Shown one piece after another: positions 53,941 to 64,000 of a stretch of DNA of 64,000 bases. Made by a program: the position numbers and the translations under genes. Positions within the stretch are counted from its first letter, which is position 1. Each line of letters opens with the position of its first letter. The notes under the pieces are model-generated. The model was not told the DNA's origin. It saw nothing but the letters and a program-made list of their open reading frames with translations, and made no database searches. This DNA comes from Porphyra umbilicalis (taxonomy: Eukaryota; Rhodophyta; Bangiophyceae; Bangiales; Bangiaceae), in NCBI GenBank assembly GCA_002049455.2, contig KV918922.1, positions 62,001 to 126,000 of the forward strand, read 5' to 3'.

Positions 53941-56254
53941 CTACCACGGCTTCCTCAGGACGGCTCTCAGCCATCCTTGTAACGATTGGATATGCGTGCT
54001 CCACGTGCATTCACTCTGATCCACACAGTTATCCGCGTCCCACCACACATTGAAATATTTAAGCCATTCCAAAGCTGGCTCCGATTTCAACCCCTCTTCA
54101 GTGCATGTGTAGCGCATGTCCTTGATTATCTGCAAGATTTTCATATGGGATTTTATGACTTCCGCCCTTGGTACCTAAAGGCATCAGTACGAACCCCAGA
54201 TGAGTTCTAAGGAACTAATACTCTCTGGCGATTCAGGCCCCAGAGCATCGCGCCCTCAGGGTGCCCCCCCCAGCGGTGTGCGGCCGAACAGCCTCGTCAA
54301 TAAAACACTTCTCCCGGCCTCGTCCCATTTCTATGCTCACCCACATCCCTTTCCCACCGACGGCGCAATTCCAAGGACGCTCGTGATGTGTCTGTGCTTG
54401 TTGAAAACGCCGCGATTAAACCCCGGCGTTGCGCACGCTACCTTGCATCGAAGGTTTCGACACTGTGCATCTCTTTTCTGTATACTGCGCGCACGTTCGT
54501 GTATCCAGTTTGCACCACCCCACCACGAGAAAAGTGAACATTCTATGGTGTACGATCAATAGGTACCAACGCAGAAATCGCGCCGTGCCGCCAGTCCGCG
54601 CTTCATCATGCCCCCAGTCCACGCTTGTCTGCGAGGCCGCCGTGTTCGGAACAGTCATAGTTAAGACAATCCGTAGCATTTAGGTTGACTGAACAATAGT
54701 TTATTCGTGGTCCAGAGGGCGCATGACAAATACGTAATTCTAATACTTTCTTGGTTCTTTGGCGATGCTGTCATCGCCGCTGTCAGGGTGGGTGAAGCGT
54801 CTCGCATGTCGGGCCGTGTGTTCATATTGTTGGTATATCGGTAAATTTGATCGGTAAGGGTCTCGGTATCCTGATCAATAGTCGGTATCGTCCATTTTCT
54901 CAATGGTCGGTACAGGTCTGTAATGTAATAATATTCGTATTTAATCCTGGGAGAGCTCGACCGACGCCACACACCGGGCGAGGCACTCACCGGTCCCATT
55001 AGTCGCCGACCAGATAGACCAGCAAAACAGCCACGATGCAATATTGATCGCACAAGACACCCGCGTCTAGTATGCAGGCCCTCCTGCTTCAGTCCAGCTC
55101 GCCTCCTCTGCTTAAGCAAGCGAGTCCTCTGCCCTTTCAAAAAGATGCCTGGGTATCCCCAAGAGGTAGTGTTGCGGCTGCGGAACTTCCGCGCCACCAA
55201 GTTTCCTTTGCGTCATCATGTTGGTAGCAGAGTGGGCGAGCGGTATGTTGTCGATGTATGTGCCTTGATGTGTGGGGAATGTATGGCGCGCTGTGGTACG
55301 CAGGAGTATTATTGGTGGGGAGGCGAAGGGATGGATCCGAGCTTGTCCAGGTCAGACACAGTCGAGGCCGTGGTGCTACTTGGGTGGAGTGCAGAGGCGG
55401 GAGGTTGGTATGGTTGGGGTCATGCGGTGGTTGTTGCACTGTGTGGATGAGGGTGCGGACGCGAGTGGGGCTCTAACCACATATGCCACAAAATCGGAAA
55501 CTTTATGAAACGTGAGACTACCGAGATATCGGTACAAAATCGATAAATAAGTATTCCGATTGGAAAAGAGCATTCATCGCAATGTTCGGTAGATGCCAAC
55601 CTTAGTGGCCACGCCCTGACGGTCCAGAAACACAGAGCGACGGGACAGCTACGCATCGCGCGTCTGAGATGAGAACGTCCGCGAGATGCCATTGGCAACA
55701 CGCCAGGTCTGACGTCATACTGTCATGTGAACTTTCATCCACCTCATCCAGCCTGATACTGTGCATTCTATTCCGCGTATTTTGCAACGACTTCGGCAAA
55801 TGAAGTATTATACCTTTGCGACATTAGGAATGTAACCCCCGCATCCTTATCTAAGAAAGACAGACGTTTCAAACTAAACTCCTAACGCATCAGCCGATGA
55901 AAGACTGTATGAAAAACAAAGAAGACAACAGTGACCAACTCCGTAAGAGAGGCTCACATATAAGAGCGCTACTGATCCATGTTCTCCGCAACCCAGCTTA
56001 GTACCAGTCGCCAAAAATTGGAACGTGATCGGCCGGTAGGAAGAGCATGAGAGGAAAAGTTGCGAGCCCACTCACTGGCAGCGAGTTACTGTGAAGTGTG
56101 CGAAAGATTTTCTCCATTTGCAGGCTCCAGTGAGGTGCCCAGAGCCCCTATTTCGAATTGTGAAATGATCCGCCGGATAGTGAAGTGGCCCCCATCCTTC
56201 TCTCTCGGTCGAATTCAAATGCTGAATAACGCTACGTGCATGAAACATGGGCCT

Positions 56255-56276
56255 CGAGGGGCCGCCTCGGGGCGTC
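56255..56276 (+). repeat. 22-bp direct repeat, right copy
   Basis: Identical to 53831-53852; the flanking bases differ on both sides. Confidence 0.7.
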
Positions 56277-57122
56277 CCACCCAGCTGGGGCCCCTTCCCG
56301 ACCACAAGTGGAGGACCGGATGCGCACCTGCAAGCCGAACCGGTGCGCAGACGATTCAAACCAGAGGCATCTGGTGCATCTTTGGGAGCGAGATCCATGA
56401 TGACCGGATAAAGTAACTGGTCGTCAAAATACACATGCTCCGCCTATCACAAGAATACATCATCCGGCCAGAGCCACGCCGATCTACGTACGGCACACCG
56501 ATGTCTCACTGTAAATAGAAAAGTATGAGTCATCGGTGAAAAATACCCAACAGCTGTGAATCATCTCTCTCTCTGACGATAGGGACACGTTGAATTTTCA
56601 CGGCAAAAGGTCGTGTCGCTCGAAAGCCCGGGCTCGCCGGTTTTCGCATGGCGGGCGTCAACGCCCGCGCCCACGCCCGCCGCCCCCGCCCGTCGACCGA
56701 GCCACCGCCGCCATCGCCGACGGTGGCGCATCCCCCCCCCCGCCGACTCCCGCCGACGCCCCCCCTTCAGCCAATGCAGTCGCCCCCCGCGGCTGCACCG
56801 CGGCGCCGCGCGCGCCGCGCCGCCGCCCGTGCGGGCACCCACCGCCGTGGAGCGGCCCGCCGCCCACGGCGGGGGCTCCCCCGCGGCGCCGGGCGCCCGC
56901 GCGCCGCCCCGCGCCGCCGCCGTCGGGCCGGCGACGCGCGGCGCGCACCCGGGGGACCCCGCTGCCGTCCCTGGCGGCGGCGCGCCACCCCGCCTCACCC
57001 CCCGACGGCGGGGGTGCGAGCGGGTGGCCGCCGCTGCCGACGGGGCAGAGGGGGCCGGTGGAAACCCCCCCCCCGCCGCCGCGCGCGCCGCCGCTGTGTC
57101 GGCAGCCGGGGGGGCACGGCCC

Positions 57123-57194
57123 CCCCCCCGCCCACCCGACCGACGCGCCACAAGCGTAGACGCGCCACAAGCGTCGGTCGGGTGGGCGGGGGGG
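57123..57194. repeat. 24-bp perfect inverted repeat (long hairpin)
   Basis: Arms 57123-57146 and 57171-57194 (core GCCCACCCGACCGACGC and its complement, extended by a C/G run) flank a 24-base loop containing GCCACAAGCGTAGACGCGCC. The element GCGCCACAAGCGT is repeated directly at the stem-loop junctions. Confidence 0.85.
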
Positions 57195-57534
57195 CCTGCA
57201 CGAGTGGCGGCGGTGCCTCGGTCGGCAGCCTCTGATGACGGGGGGGCACGTCTGCGGCGGCGCGGTGGACACCGCGCGCGCATCCGTGGCCGCGGGTGGC
57301 GTCTGACGCGCGCCCCCGCGCGCGGGCGGCGGCTGCTCGACGCGCGGGGCGGCCGGGCGGCCGCGGACAGCGGCACCCGCCGCCAGTGGCGCCGCCCGCG
57401 TGCCGGCGGTGGGGGCACGGCGGGGGCACCCCCCGACCGGCCGCCGCCACCGACGGGGTGTCGGTCACCCCCGCCGCCACCGGCCGACGGGCGGCGTGCG
57501 CGACGCGGCGGCCGCGGCGGGGCCCCCGCCGCCG

Positions 57535-57565
<31 letters not shown>

Positions 57566-58194
57566 GTCGGGGCCACCCCCGCACCCCCCGACCGGTGCGC
57601 GGTGGCGCACCGCCCGCGGGGTGCCCCCCCGCCGACGGGGAGGGCCCCACTTCCTCCCCCCGCGCGGGGGGCGGGCGGCGCCCCCCGCGACGCGCGGGCG
57701 GGTTTCCCAACCACGCACGCGGTAGCACCGCAATGCCGCCGCCGCCGTCGGCGGCGGTGACGGCCGCGCGGCCGCCCCCGCCCCGCCGGCGGACCGCCGG
57801 CGGGCGCTTTCCTCCCCCCCCCCCCCCTTCCCGGGGCGGCCGCCGCGCCGCCGCCGCTGCGCGCGCCGCGCCGCGCCGCCGCCGCCGCTGCGCGCGCCCG
57901 CCCCGCGACGTGGGCGGCGGGGCGGGCGGCGGGGGGGGGGCGCGGGGGGGCCGTCGCGCGCGCCCCCCCAACCCCCCGACGCGCCGCAGCGGCGGCCGCG
58001 ACCGGGGGGGCCAGACGGGCGGGGCGTCGGGATTGGGGCGGGGGGGGGGGGGGGGCACGGGCGCGGGGCCTCCCCGCCCCCGCCGCGGGGTGGGGGCGCC
58101 GCCGCAGACGCGGCGGCGGGCGGCGACCGGTCGGTGCACCGCGGGCAACCGCAGCAAGCGTTGCACGGCACGCGGCGGCAGACGCGTCGGCGGT

Positions 58195-58560
58195 GCCGCC
58201 CCGTGCCGTGCCACGCCGCGCCACGCCGCGCCGTGCCGCGCTGTGCGGTGCCGCGCAGTGCGGTGCCACGCCGCGCCGTGCCGCGCAGTGACGTGCCGCG
58301 CAGTGGCGTGCCGCGCAGTGGCATGCCGCGCAGTGGCGTGCCGCGCAGTGGCGTGCCGCGCAGTGCTGTGCCGCGCTGTGCTGTGTCGCGCAGTGTCGTG
58401 CCGTGCAGTACCGTGCCGCGCAGTACCGTGCCGCGCGGTACCGTGCCGCGCTGTACCGTGTCGCGCGCTGTGCCGTGCCGCCCTGTGCCGCGCCGCGCAC
58501 TGCCGTGCCGCGCCGCCGCGCCGCCGCGCGCTGTGCCGCGCTGTGCCGCGCGCCGGCGGC
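58195..58560. repeat. 15-bp minisatellite with CGTGCCGCGCAGTG core
   Basis: Units such as GTGCCGCGCAGTGGC recur with a 15-bp period (some 10-bp steps), so all frames translate as 5-residue repeats. It lies about 1 kb upstream of the tyrosinase start. Confidence 0.85.
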
Positions 58561-59614
58561 GCGCGCGCCGCCGACGCGTCTGCCGCGACGGGCAGGCAAG
58601 CGTGCAACGCTTGGCGCCTTGGCCCCCGGTGCACCGACGCGTCGCCGCCCGAGCGGGCGCCGTCGGTGGGTCCGCCCCCCGTCCGTCGCACCCCCCGCTT
58701 CCCCCCCCCCCCTGCCCCTGCCGCGCACGCGCCTGCCGCCGCCGCGCGCGCCTCCACCGCCCCGCTGTCAGTGGCGGGGCGGCGGCTGCCGCCGCCCCCC
58801 GCCGCGGCGGCCCGCCCCCCCCCGCCCGCCGACGGGCGGTCCGGCGTGGCACGCGCCCGCCGGGCGCCACCGCCGCCGCCGCCGCCGCCGCCGCCGCGGG
58901 TGCCGCTGCCAGTGGGCGCCGCCGCCCCCGCCGCGCGCCGCGCCCCCCGCCCGCCGCGGCGGGGTGCCCCGCCGCCGCCAACGTCGGGGGGGGGGGGGGG
59001 GGGGGTCGTTGGCCTGCGAGCGTCCCCTCCCCCCCTCCACGCCCCCGTATCCGTTGGGGGCGGGCGGCCGGCGTGGCCGCCCGCCCGCCCGCCCGCCCGC
59101 CCCTTCCCCCCCCACCGCGACGGGCGGCGGGGATAGGGCGCCCGCCCCTGACACGGGCACCCCCGGCGGCGCGGGGGGCGGCACGCGCGGCGACGCCGGC
59201 CGCGGGGCGGGGGGGGAGGCCGCCACCCGTGGCGCGCCCGTGCGGCGGCGCGGGTGGGGGGGGGGGGAGGGGGGGGGGGGGGGGGGGGCGCGGCGCCACC
59301 GCCCCCACCGTCCATGGCGGGCGCGCCCGTGGGCGCGGCCGTCGGCGGCCGCTGCGGGGCGGCGGCGCCGCGGCGGCGGTCGGGCGCGTGCGGGGGGGGG
59401 GGACGGGCGGTGGGGGGATAAAGGCGGCGGCGGCCGCCGCGGCGGTGGCGTCTGGTCGAGCCCACCAACACGGCGCGCCGAGGGAGCCCGACAGCCGGTG
59501 GGGTGCCCTTCTCTTGCCTCCCCCGCCCGCGCCGCCGCCGCCGCCGACCTCCCGACCGCCGCCGGCCGACGGGTGCACCGGCGGCCGACGACGCCCCCCC
59601 GGCGGCCCGCCGCC

Positions 59615-61632
59615 ATGGGCCCCCGCCTCCGCCTCGCCGCCGCGGCGCTCCTCGCCGCCGCCACCGTCACGACCACGACGACCGCCGCCGTCGCCGCCGC
59701 CGGCGCCACCCCCCCCGCCGCCTCTGCGCCCGTCCCCTCCCCCGCAGCGGCCCTCTTCCCCCCCCCCCCCGGACGGTCGACCGCCAAGCGTCGGTGCCCG
59801 GCGGCGGCGGCGGCCGCCGCCCCCCCCCCGCTGTTGGACGCGGGGCTCCCGCCGCTGCTGCCGCTCCACCCGCCTCTGCGAAGGCCGCCGGCTGCCGACG
59901 TGCCGGTGGGAGCGCCGCGGCGGCGCCCCCCCCGCGCGCGTGTGCACCCCCGCCCTGTGCGAGCGCGTCACGTGCACGCCGCTCGGGGGCGCGGGGACGG
60001 CCACGCGCCGCCCGACGCCGACGCCGACGCCGTGGGTGCTCGGCACCGCCCTCAGCCGCTGCACGGCGTCCACCCGCCGCCGGCGCAAGGAGGTGCGGGA
60101 CCTGTCGGCGGCCGAGCGCCGCCGCTTCACGGGCGCCGTGTCGGCGCTGCTCGCGTCGGGGGTGTACGCCACGTTTGTGCCCCTGCACGCCGCGTCGGCG
60201 GCGGGGGCCCACGGGGGGGCCGCCTTCTTCCCGTGGCACCGCCTGTTTTTGCTCGAGTTTGAGGACGCCCTCCGCTCCATCGACCCGCGCGTGACGCTGC
60301 CGTACTGTGCGTTGGGGGGGGGGGGGGGGGGGGGGGTGCGGCGTGCTTGGGGTGGGGGGGGGGGGGGCGACGCAAAGAGGAGAGGGACCACCGCCGTGCG
60401 TTGCCTGCCTGTGGCCGTGCGGTGCCTGCCGCCCGCGCATGGCGCTCGGGCGGGCGTGACGCGGCAGCAACTCACCCCCCCCCCGCCCGCGCTCTGCTCC
60501 GACCGCCGCGTGCGCCGCGCGCCTCCCCGCCCCCACCCCCTGATTGACTGTGCTTGCGCTGCCCCCCCCCCCCCCCCCCCACGCCGCCCCGTCTCTGCGG
60601 CGCCGCCCCCCACCGCAGGGGACTGGTCGATCGACGCGTTGGCGCCCGAGCGGTCGCCCGTGTGGGGCCCGAGCCTCCTCGGCGGCGCCACGCCCGGCGG
60701 GTGCATCCCCAATGGCCCCTTTGCCAACGCGCGCGCCGTCTTTCGCACCCCCCACTGCGTGCGGCGGGGCTTTACGAGCGCCGCGCCCGGGCGCACCCCG
60801 TCCATGGACGGCATTACGTTTGACGAGCCGCCGGTGCTCCGCGCGCTCATCCTCGGGCGCACCTCGTACGCGGCCTTTACCGAGGCGATCGAGTGGTCCC
60901 ACGGCGGGCCGCACTCGGCCATTGGGGGGGCCCAGCTGACAACCAATGAGGGCGACATGTCTTTTGTGCCGGTACGTGGGGGGGGGGGGGGGTCGGCTGG
61001 GGTGGGGGGGGGGGGGGGGGGGGTGGCCCGCGGGCGTGCGCGGGGCGCCCGACGCCGGATGTTTTGTGGGTTTGACGGACCATCGAGGCGGGCCGCTAAC
61101 ACCCCGCGCGTGACCCCGCTGTGGTGCGGCTGGCCGCCCCCTCCCTCCCCCCCCCCACCCGTCTCGGTCCACCCCCCCCCCCCGCCCCCCTTCCCCCCCC
61201 CAGACGTCCCCCAACGACCCCGCCTTTTACCTCCACCACGCCTTCATCGACTACCTGTGGGCGCGGCGGCAGGCCGCCCCCGGCCGCTCCGCGAACGAGT
61301 ATGGGGGCACCAACCGCGGGGGGCGCCCCGCGCGGTCGTCTGACCGGCTGTCCCCCTTTGGCCGCGCGACCGTTGCCAGCACCTTTTCCCTCCCGTGCGT
61401 CACGTACGCGGAGCCGCGCGCCACCACGAGCCCGCGGCGGCCCGTGCAGCGGCGCTCGCGCTTGGCGGCGCTCCGCGTGGGCGCCGTCGTTGACGCGCGC
61501 CGCGTGCGGCGCGAAGCCGCGCAAGCGGCCTTTGCGCGCTCGAGCGGCCTGGGGGCGGCGGCCGTGGCGCGCGCGCGGCGTACGGTTGTGGCCGCGTCGG
61601 ACGGGGCGGTGGCGGCGGGGACGCTGGATTAG
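59615..61632 (+). CDS. Tyrosinase (type-3 copper protein), three exons
   Basis: Exons 59615-60306, 60619-60971 and 61204-61632; phases agree. Donors are GTGCGT and GTACGT, acceptors CGCAG and CCCAG. The start MGPRLRLAAAALLAAATV is a signal peptide in one frame. The frame changes at the C run 59759-59770, after which a Cys-rich segment leads into the enzyme. Copper site A ligands are in PLHAASAAGAH and FFPWHRLFLLEFE. The splice restores LPYWDWSID. Copper site B ligands are in SHGGPHSAIGG and SPNDPAFYLHHAFIDYLW. The enzyme oxidises phenols to quinones, typically in the secretory pathway or outside the cell. Both introns start with a G homopolymer and end with C runs. Confidence 0.92.
60307..60618 (+). 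other. Tyrosinase intron 1
   Basis: GTGCGTT followed by a long G run at the start; C runs and CACCGCAG at the end. Phase 1: the split codon TGG is restored. Confidence 0.9.
60972..61203 (+). other. Tyrosinase intron 2
   Basis: GTACGT followed by G runs; the end consists of several long C runs directly before CAG. Phase 0. Confidence 0.92.
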
Positions 61633-62624
61633 GGTGGGCGCGCTGGCGCCGCCGACGGGGGGGGGGGGGGGCGGGGGGCGGGGGGAGGAGGGCGTCGAGT
61701 CGACGCGTCCGTGGGCGGCACACACGCACGCGGGCGCCACGGGCAGCGGCACTTTGTAGAGTGGTTTCTGCATTCTTTTCTTTCTGTTTTTGTGGTGGGG
61801 GGGGGGGGCGGTGCCTTGGGCGCGTCACCCCCCCGATGCCGGGGGGGGGACGGCCCAAAGCGGGTCCCCGCACGCGCGCGGCAGACGTGCCACGGGTGGT
61901 GGCCGCGCGGGGGCGGGCGCCGCGGCAGCAGGGCACCGCAGGGGTGTCCCACGGCGGCACCGCGTGCGCCCCCAGCGCACGCGGCGTCGTCGGCGGGCGG
62001 CGACCGCCCGCCGCACCGGGCCGCGCCGCGCGTGCGCGGGGGGTCGGCGCGCACCGGCGCCGCGGCGGCCGGGCGGGCGGCTCGGGCGGGCGGGCGGCGC
62101 GACCGACGCGGCGTGGCTGCCACCGGCCGTCCGTGTGGGGCGGCGGGCGGCGCCCCGAGCGCGGGGAGCGAGGAGGGTACGTCCATGGGTGTCTGCCTGC
62201 CGTGGGCGGCGCAACGGCAAGCGCGGGGCGCCGTGCCGGCGCACGGCGGTTGCGCCTCGCAGCACGGGCCGGGTCTGGTCGGGCGGCCAAACACCACCAC
62301 GCGGTCGCGTACGTTCCGTGACCGTCAGCGGGCGCGCGCTTCGTCGCCGGTTTGCGGTTGCGCGCGCAATGGGCGCGCGCTTCAGGTGCGTGAAGGGGCG
62401 GTCACCTGGGTGGACATGGGGGGCTTGGTCAAAAGCAGTGTGTGCGTAGCGCTTTTCACGCGGGGTCGTCGCGCATTCTAAAAGTGGCATGAAAAAGAGG
62501 CGAGTGTGTTTTGGGAAGCAAGGCAATGTCCAGGCAATGCCATCACGCGCAATACATACATGCAAGTGAGCAACTTCCCAAGCGTCCATCACCACGGAGC
62601 AATGACAATCCCGACGTTGGTTCA
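61633..62624. other. Intergenic region between tyrosinase and the ankyrin gene
   Basis: The two genes converge here. Contains a G run after the tyrosinase stop and a short AT-richer patch at 61750-61800. No gene was recognised. Confidence 0.4.
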
Positions 62625-64000
62625 CTACAGCTCCTCAACGACCTCGGCTTCCCCCGTCTCGGCGTTGGATTTGAGCCGCCTCGTGCACAGCAGACGCACG
62701 GCCTGCCGCGGGCCGAGCGACGGAAAACTCGCAACCACGCGCGCGCACAGCTTCACGCTGCTTTGGCAGAGCCCCTTGGTGACCGCCCCCCCATGGAGCA
62801 GAATGACAATAACCAGCCGCCAGTCGCGCAGCTGCCGCCGCATGGCGTCGCTCACCGCCCCAGGCGTTAGCCCATCCCGGCGGAGCGGTGGCGGCCGTCG
62901 CCCTTCGGCCACGGCGCGCAGGTGCAGGTCGGGACGGCCCGCCATAACGCCGGCGAGATCCCGCGCCGCGCTCAGCTTCTTGGTGTACCACGAGACGGCG
63001 CTCCCGAGCGGCGTCTCGTCGTCAATGTTGACGCTCCGCGCGTCGACGTGGCGACGGAGGAGGGCCACCACGGTGGTGGGGTCGGCGCGGCGCGCGGCCA
63101 CGTGCAGCACCCGGTCCCTCGAGGTGCGGTCGGGGTCATGGAGGGTCGGGCGCACGCGGTCATTGTCGAGCAGGTCGACGCGCCGGCGCTTGACCGCTTC
63201 GAGGGCGGGCGTGCTGACCGCGTTTGTCGGGTGCGTGGGAGGGAGGAGGTCGATAATCTCCTTGTGGCCGAGCATGACGGCGATGCAGAGGGGCGTCTCG
63301 CCGGCGCAGCACACGGGTGTGGGGTCGGCGCCGAGTCGGAGGAGGGCGGTGACGACGGGCGTGTGGCCTCTGCTCACGGCAAAGTGCAAAGCTGTCCAAC
63401 GGTCATTGTCCGCGTCGTTCAAGTCCGCGCGGGCCGCTGCCATTGACTCAACGGCTCTGGTACGCCCCATCTCGCACGCCTCGTGCAGCGCGGTCGAGCC
63501 GCCAATGTCCTTGGCGTGCACATCGACGCCCGCCGCCAGCAGCGCGTCCACCGCCTCGGCCCTCCCGCTGCGGCCCGCCGAGTGCAGCGCGGTCGAGCCG
63601 ATATCGGTCTTGGCGTGCACATCGGCGCCCGCCGCTATCAGCGCTTCCACCGCCGCGGCCCTCCCGCTGCGGCCCGCCGAGTGCAGCGCAGTCGAGCCGA
63701 TATCGGTCTTGGCGTGCACATCGGCGCCCGCCGCTATCAGCGCTTCCACCGCCGCGGCCCTCCCGCTGCGGCCCGCGGAGTGCAGCGCGGTCCAGCCGAT
63801 ATCGGTCTTGGCGTGCACATCGGCGCCCGCCGCCAGCAGCGCGTGCACCGCCTCGGCCCTCCCGCTGCGGCCCGCCGAGTGCAGCGCGGTCGAGCAGTCA
63901 TTGGTCTTGGCGTGCACATCGGCGCCCGCCGCCAGCAGCGCGTCCACCGCCTCGGCCCCCTCGCTGCGGCCCGCCGAGTGCAGCGCGGTCCAGCCGATAT
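62625..64000 (-). CDS. Ankyrin-repeat protein, 5' end beyond the window
   Basis: The frame is open to the right window edge and stops at 62625, giving at least 458 residues. The N-terminal part seen here has at least five near-identical 33-residue ankyrin repeats of the type DVHAKTDIGSTALHSAGRSG. They continue into more diverged repeats (STALHEACEMGRTRAV, WTALHFAVSRGHTPVVTALL, TPLCIAVMLGHKEIIDLLP). The C-terminal about 190 residues are not clearly ankyrin, though an LHVAARRADPTTVVALL repeat is visible. Ankyrin repeats bind proteins; the partner is unknown. At DNA level the first repeats recur every 99 bp (same boundary at 63609, 63708, 63807 and 63906), indicating recent duplication. No enzymatic domain is visible. 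Confidence 0.85.
   Translation of the reverse strand, partial: IGWTALHSAGRSEGAEAVDALLAAGADVHAKTNDCSTALHSAGRSGRAEAVHALLAAGADVHAKTDIGWTALHSAGRSGRAAAVEALIAAGADVHAKTDIGSTALHSAGRSGRAAAVEALIAAGADVHAKTDIGSTALHSAGRSGRAEAVDALLAAGVDVHAKDIGGSTALHEACEMGRTRAVESMAAARADLNDADNDRWTALHFAVSRGHTPVVTALLRLGADPTPVCCAGETPLCIAVMLGHKEIIDLLPPTHPTNAVSTPALEAVKRRRVDLLDNDRVRPTLHDPDRTSRDRVLHVAARRADPTTVVALLRRHVDARSVNIDDETPLGSAVSWYTKKLSAARDLAGVMAGRPDLHLRAVAEGRRPPPLRRDGLTPGAVSDAMRRQLRDWRLVIVILLHGGAVTKGLCQSSVKLCARVVASFPSLGPRQAVRLLCTRRLKSNAETGEAEVVEEL

Larger units (their letters stand above)
53853..56640. other. Low-GC island, no recognised gene
   Basis: About 2.7 kb with base composition near 50 percent GC by eye, against very GC-rich flanks. 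It has no long open frame and no known domain. A motif YCGGTA recurs at least five times at 54830-54925 and again near 55520 and 55590. The composition, and the 22-bp direct repeat around most of it, suggest inserted DNA (transposon remnant or foreign segment); the type is unknown. Confidence 0.6.
56641..59614. other. Extremely GC-rich region upstream of tyrosinase, no recognised gene
   Basis: Very long frames are open on both strands, one spanning several kilobases on the minus strand across the tyrosinase gene. They have biased Ala/Arg/Gly/Pro content and no domain; I treat them as composition artefacts. The hairpin and minisatellite are listed separately. Confidence 0.45.

Noticed and set aside
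56561-61102. A minus-strand frame open for about 1500 codons across the tyrosinase region
   Set aside because: It is antisense to a clear tyrosinase gene, made of Ala/Arg/Gly/Pro low complexity, and arises from the lack of AT-rich stop codons in GC-rich DNA.
1-64000. tRNA, rRNA or snRNA genes
   Set aside because: I looked for T-loop-like GGTTCRAATCC and conserved rRNA blocks by eye and found none. A covariance-model scan would be needed to exclude them.

Overview
This window looks like nuclear DNA from a very GC-rich, probably unicellular eukaryote (an alga or other protist; I cannot place it more closely). The evidence is an intact eukaryotic EF-1 alpha gene, several spliced genes with GT..AG introns whose reading phases match across each junction, and eukaryotic DNA transposons of the hAT, PIF/Harbinger and KDZ (Kyakuja/Dileera/Zisupton) types. 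G/C homopolymers of about 10 to 30 bases are everywhere. Many good protein families change reading frame exactly at such a run, so consensus errors or real indels there are the main obstacle to reading the genes.

Layout. 1-2.1 kb: no recognisable gene. 2.1-4.0 kb: a non-autonomous hAT element with a second hAT element of another family inserted in its right end; both have perfect 8-bp target duplications. About 4.4-4.9 kb: possible secreted protein. 8.2-12.6 kb: short tandem repeats, then a PIF/Harbinger transposase gene tail-to-tail with a large partner ORF. 14.2-15.7 kb: secreted HEIGH metalloprotease. 16.1-17.8 kb: four-exon p23 co-chaperone (minus). 19.4-20.6 kb: secreted repeat protein (minus, one frameshift). 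23.2-24.7 kb: TRAPPC12-like TPR protein (plus, frameshifted), convergent with an NVL/Rix7-type double AAA ATPase (24.8-27.8 kb, minus).

30.6-33.0 kb is an array of about 13 copies of a 183-bp repeat. It lies just upstream of a two-exon KDZ transposase of about 1545 residues with a C-terminal Ulp1/SENP-type cysteine protease (33.4-38.2 kb). A PIF1-like helicase (40.8-43.6 kb, plus) and an unknown 776-residue ORF (43.6-45.9 kb, minus) follow, tail-to-tail only 16 bp apart. Related 36-bp near-palindromes in inverted orientation lie at 30.17 and 46.60 kb. The transposase, helicase and unknown ORF may belong to one large mobile element or to several nested ones.

47.0-48.2 kb: multi-pass membrane protein (minus, frameshifted). 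49.5-50.8 kb: EF-1 alpha. 51.8-52.8 kb: G-patch protein (minus, two exons). 53.9-56.6 kb: a conspicuous low-GC island with no recognised gene, mostly between two copies of a 22-bp direct repeat. 57-58.6 kb: a long perfect hairpin and a 15-bp minisatellite. 59.6-61.6 kb: three-exon tyrosinase. 62.6 kb to the window end: ankyrin-repeat protein, truncated at its 5' end by the window edge.

The host genes are ordinary housekeeping or secreted functions (translation elongation, Hsp90 co-chaperone, ribosome biogenesis ATPase, TRAPP trafficking subunit, type-3 copper oxidase) and form no evident pathway. The most distinctive signals are the nested hATs, the KDZ/helicase/unknown-ORF region with its satellite array, and the introns. 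Five of seven inferred introns start with GTACGT or GTGCGT, and the clearest ones begin with a G homopolymer and end with a C homopolymer.
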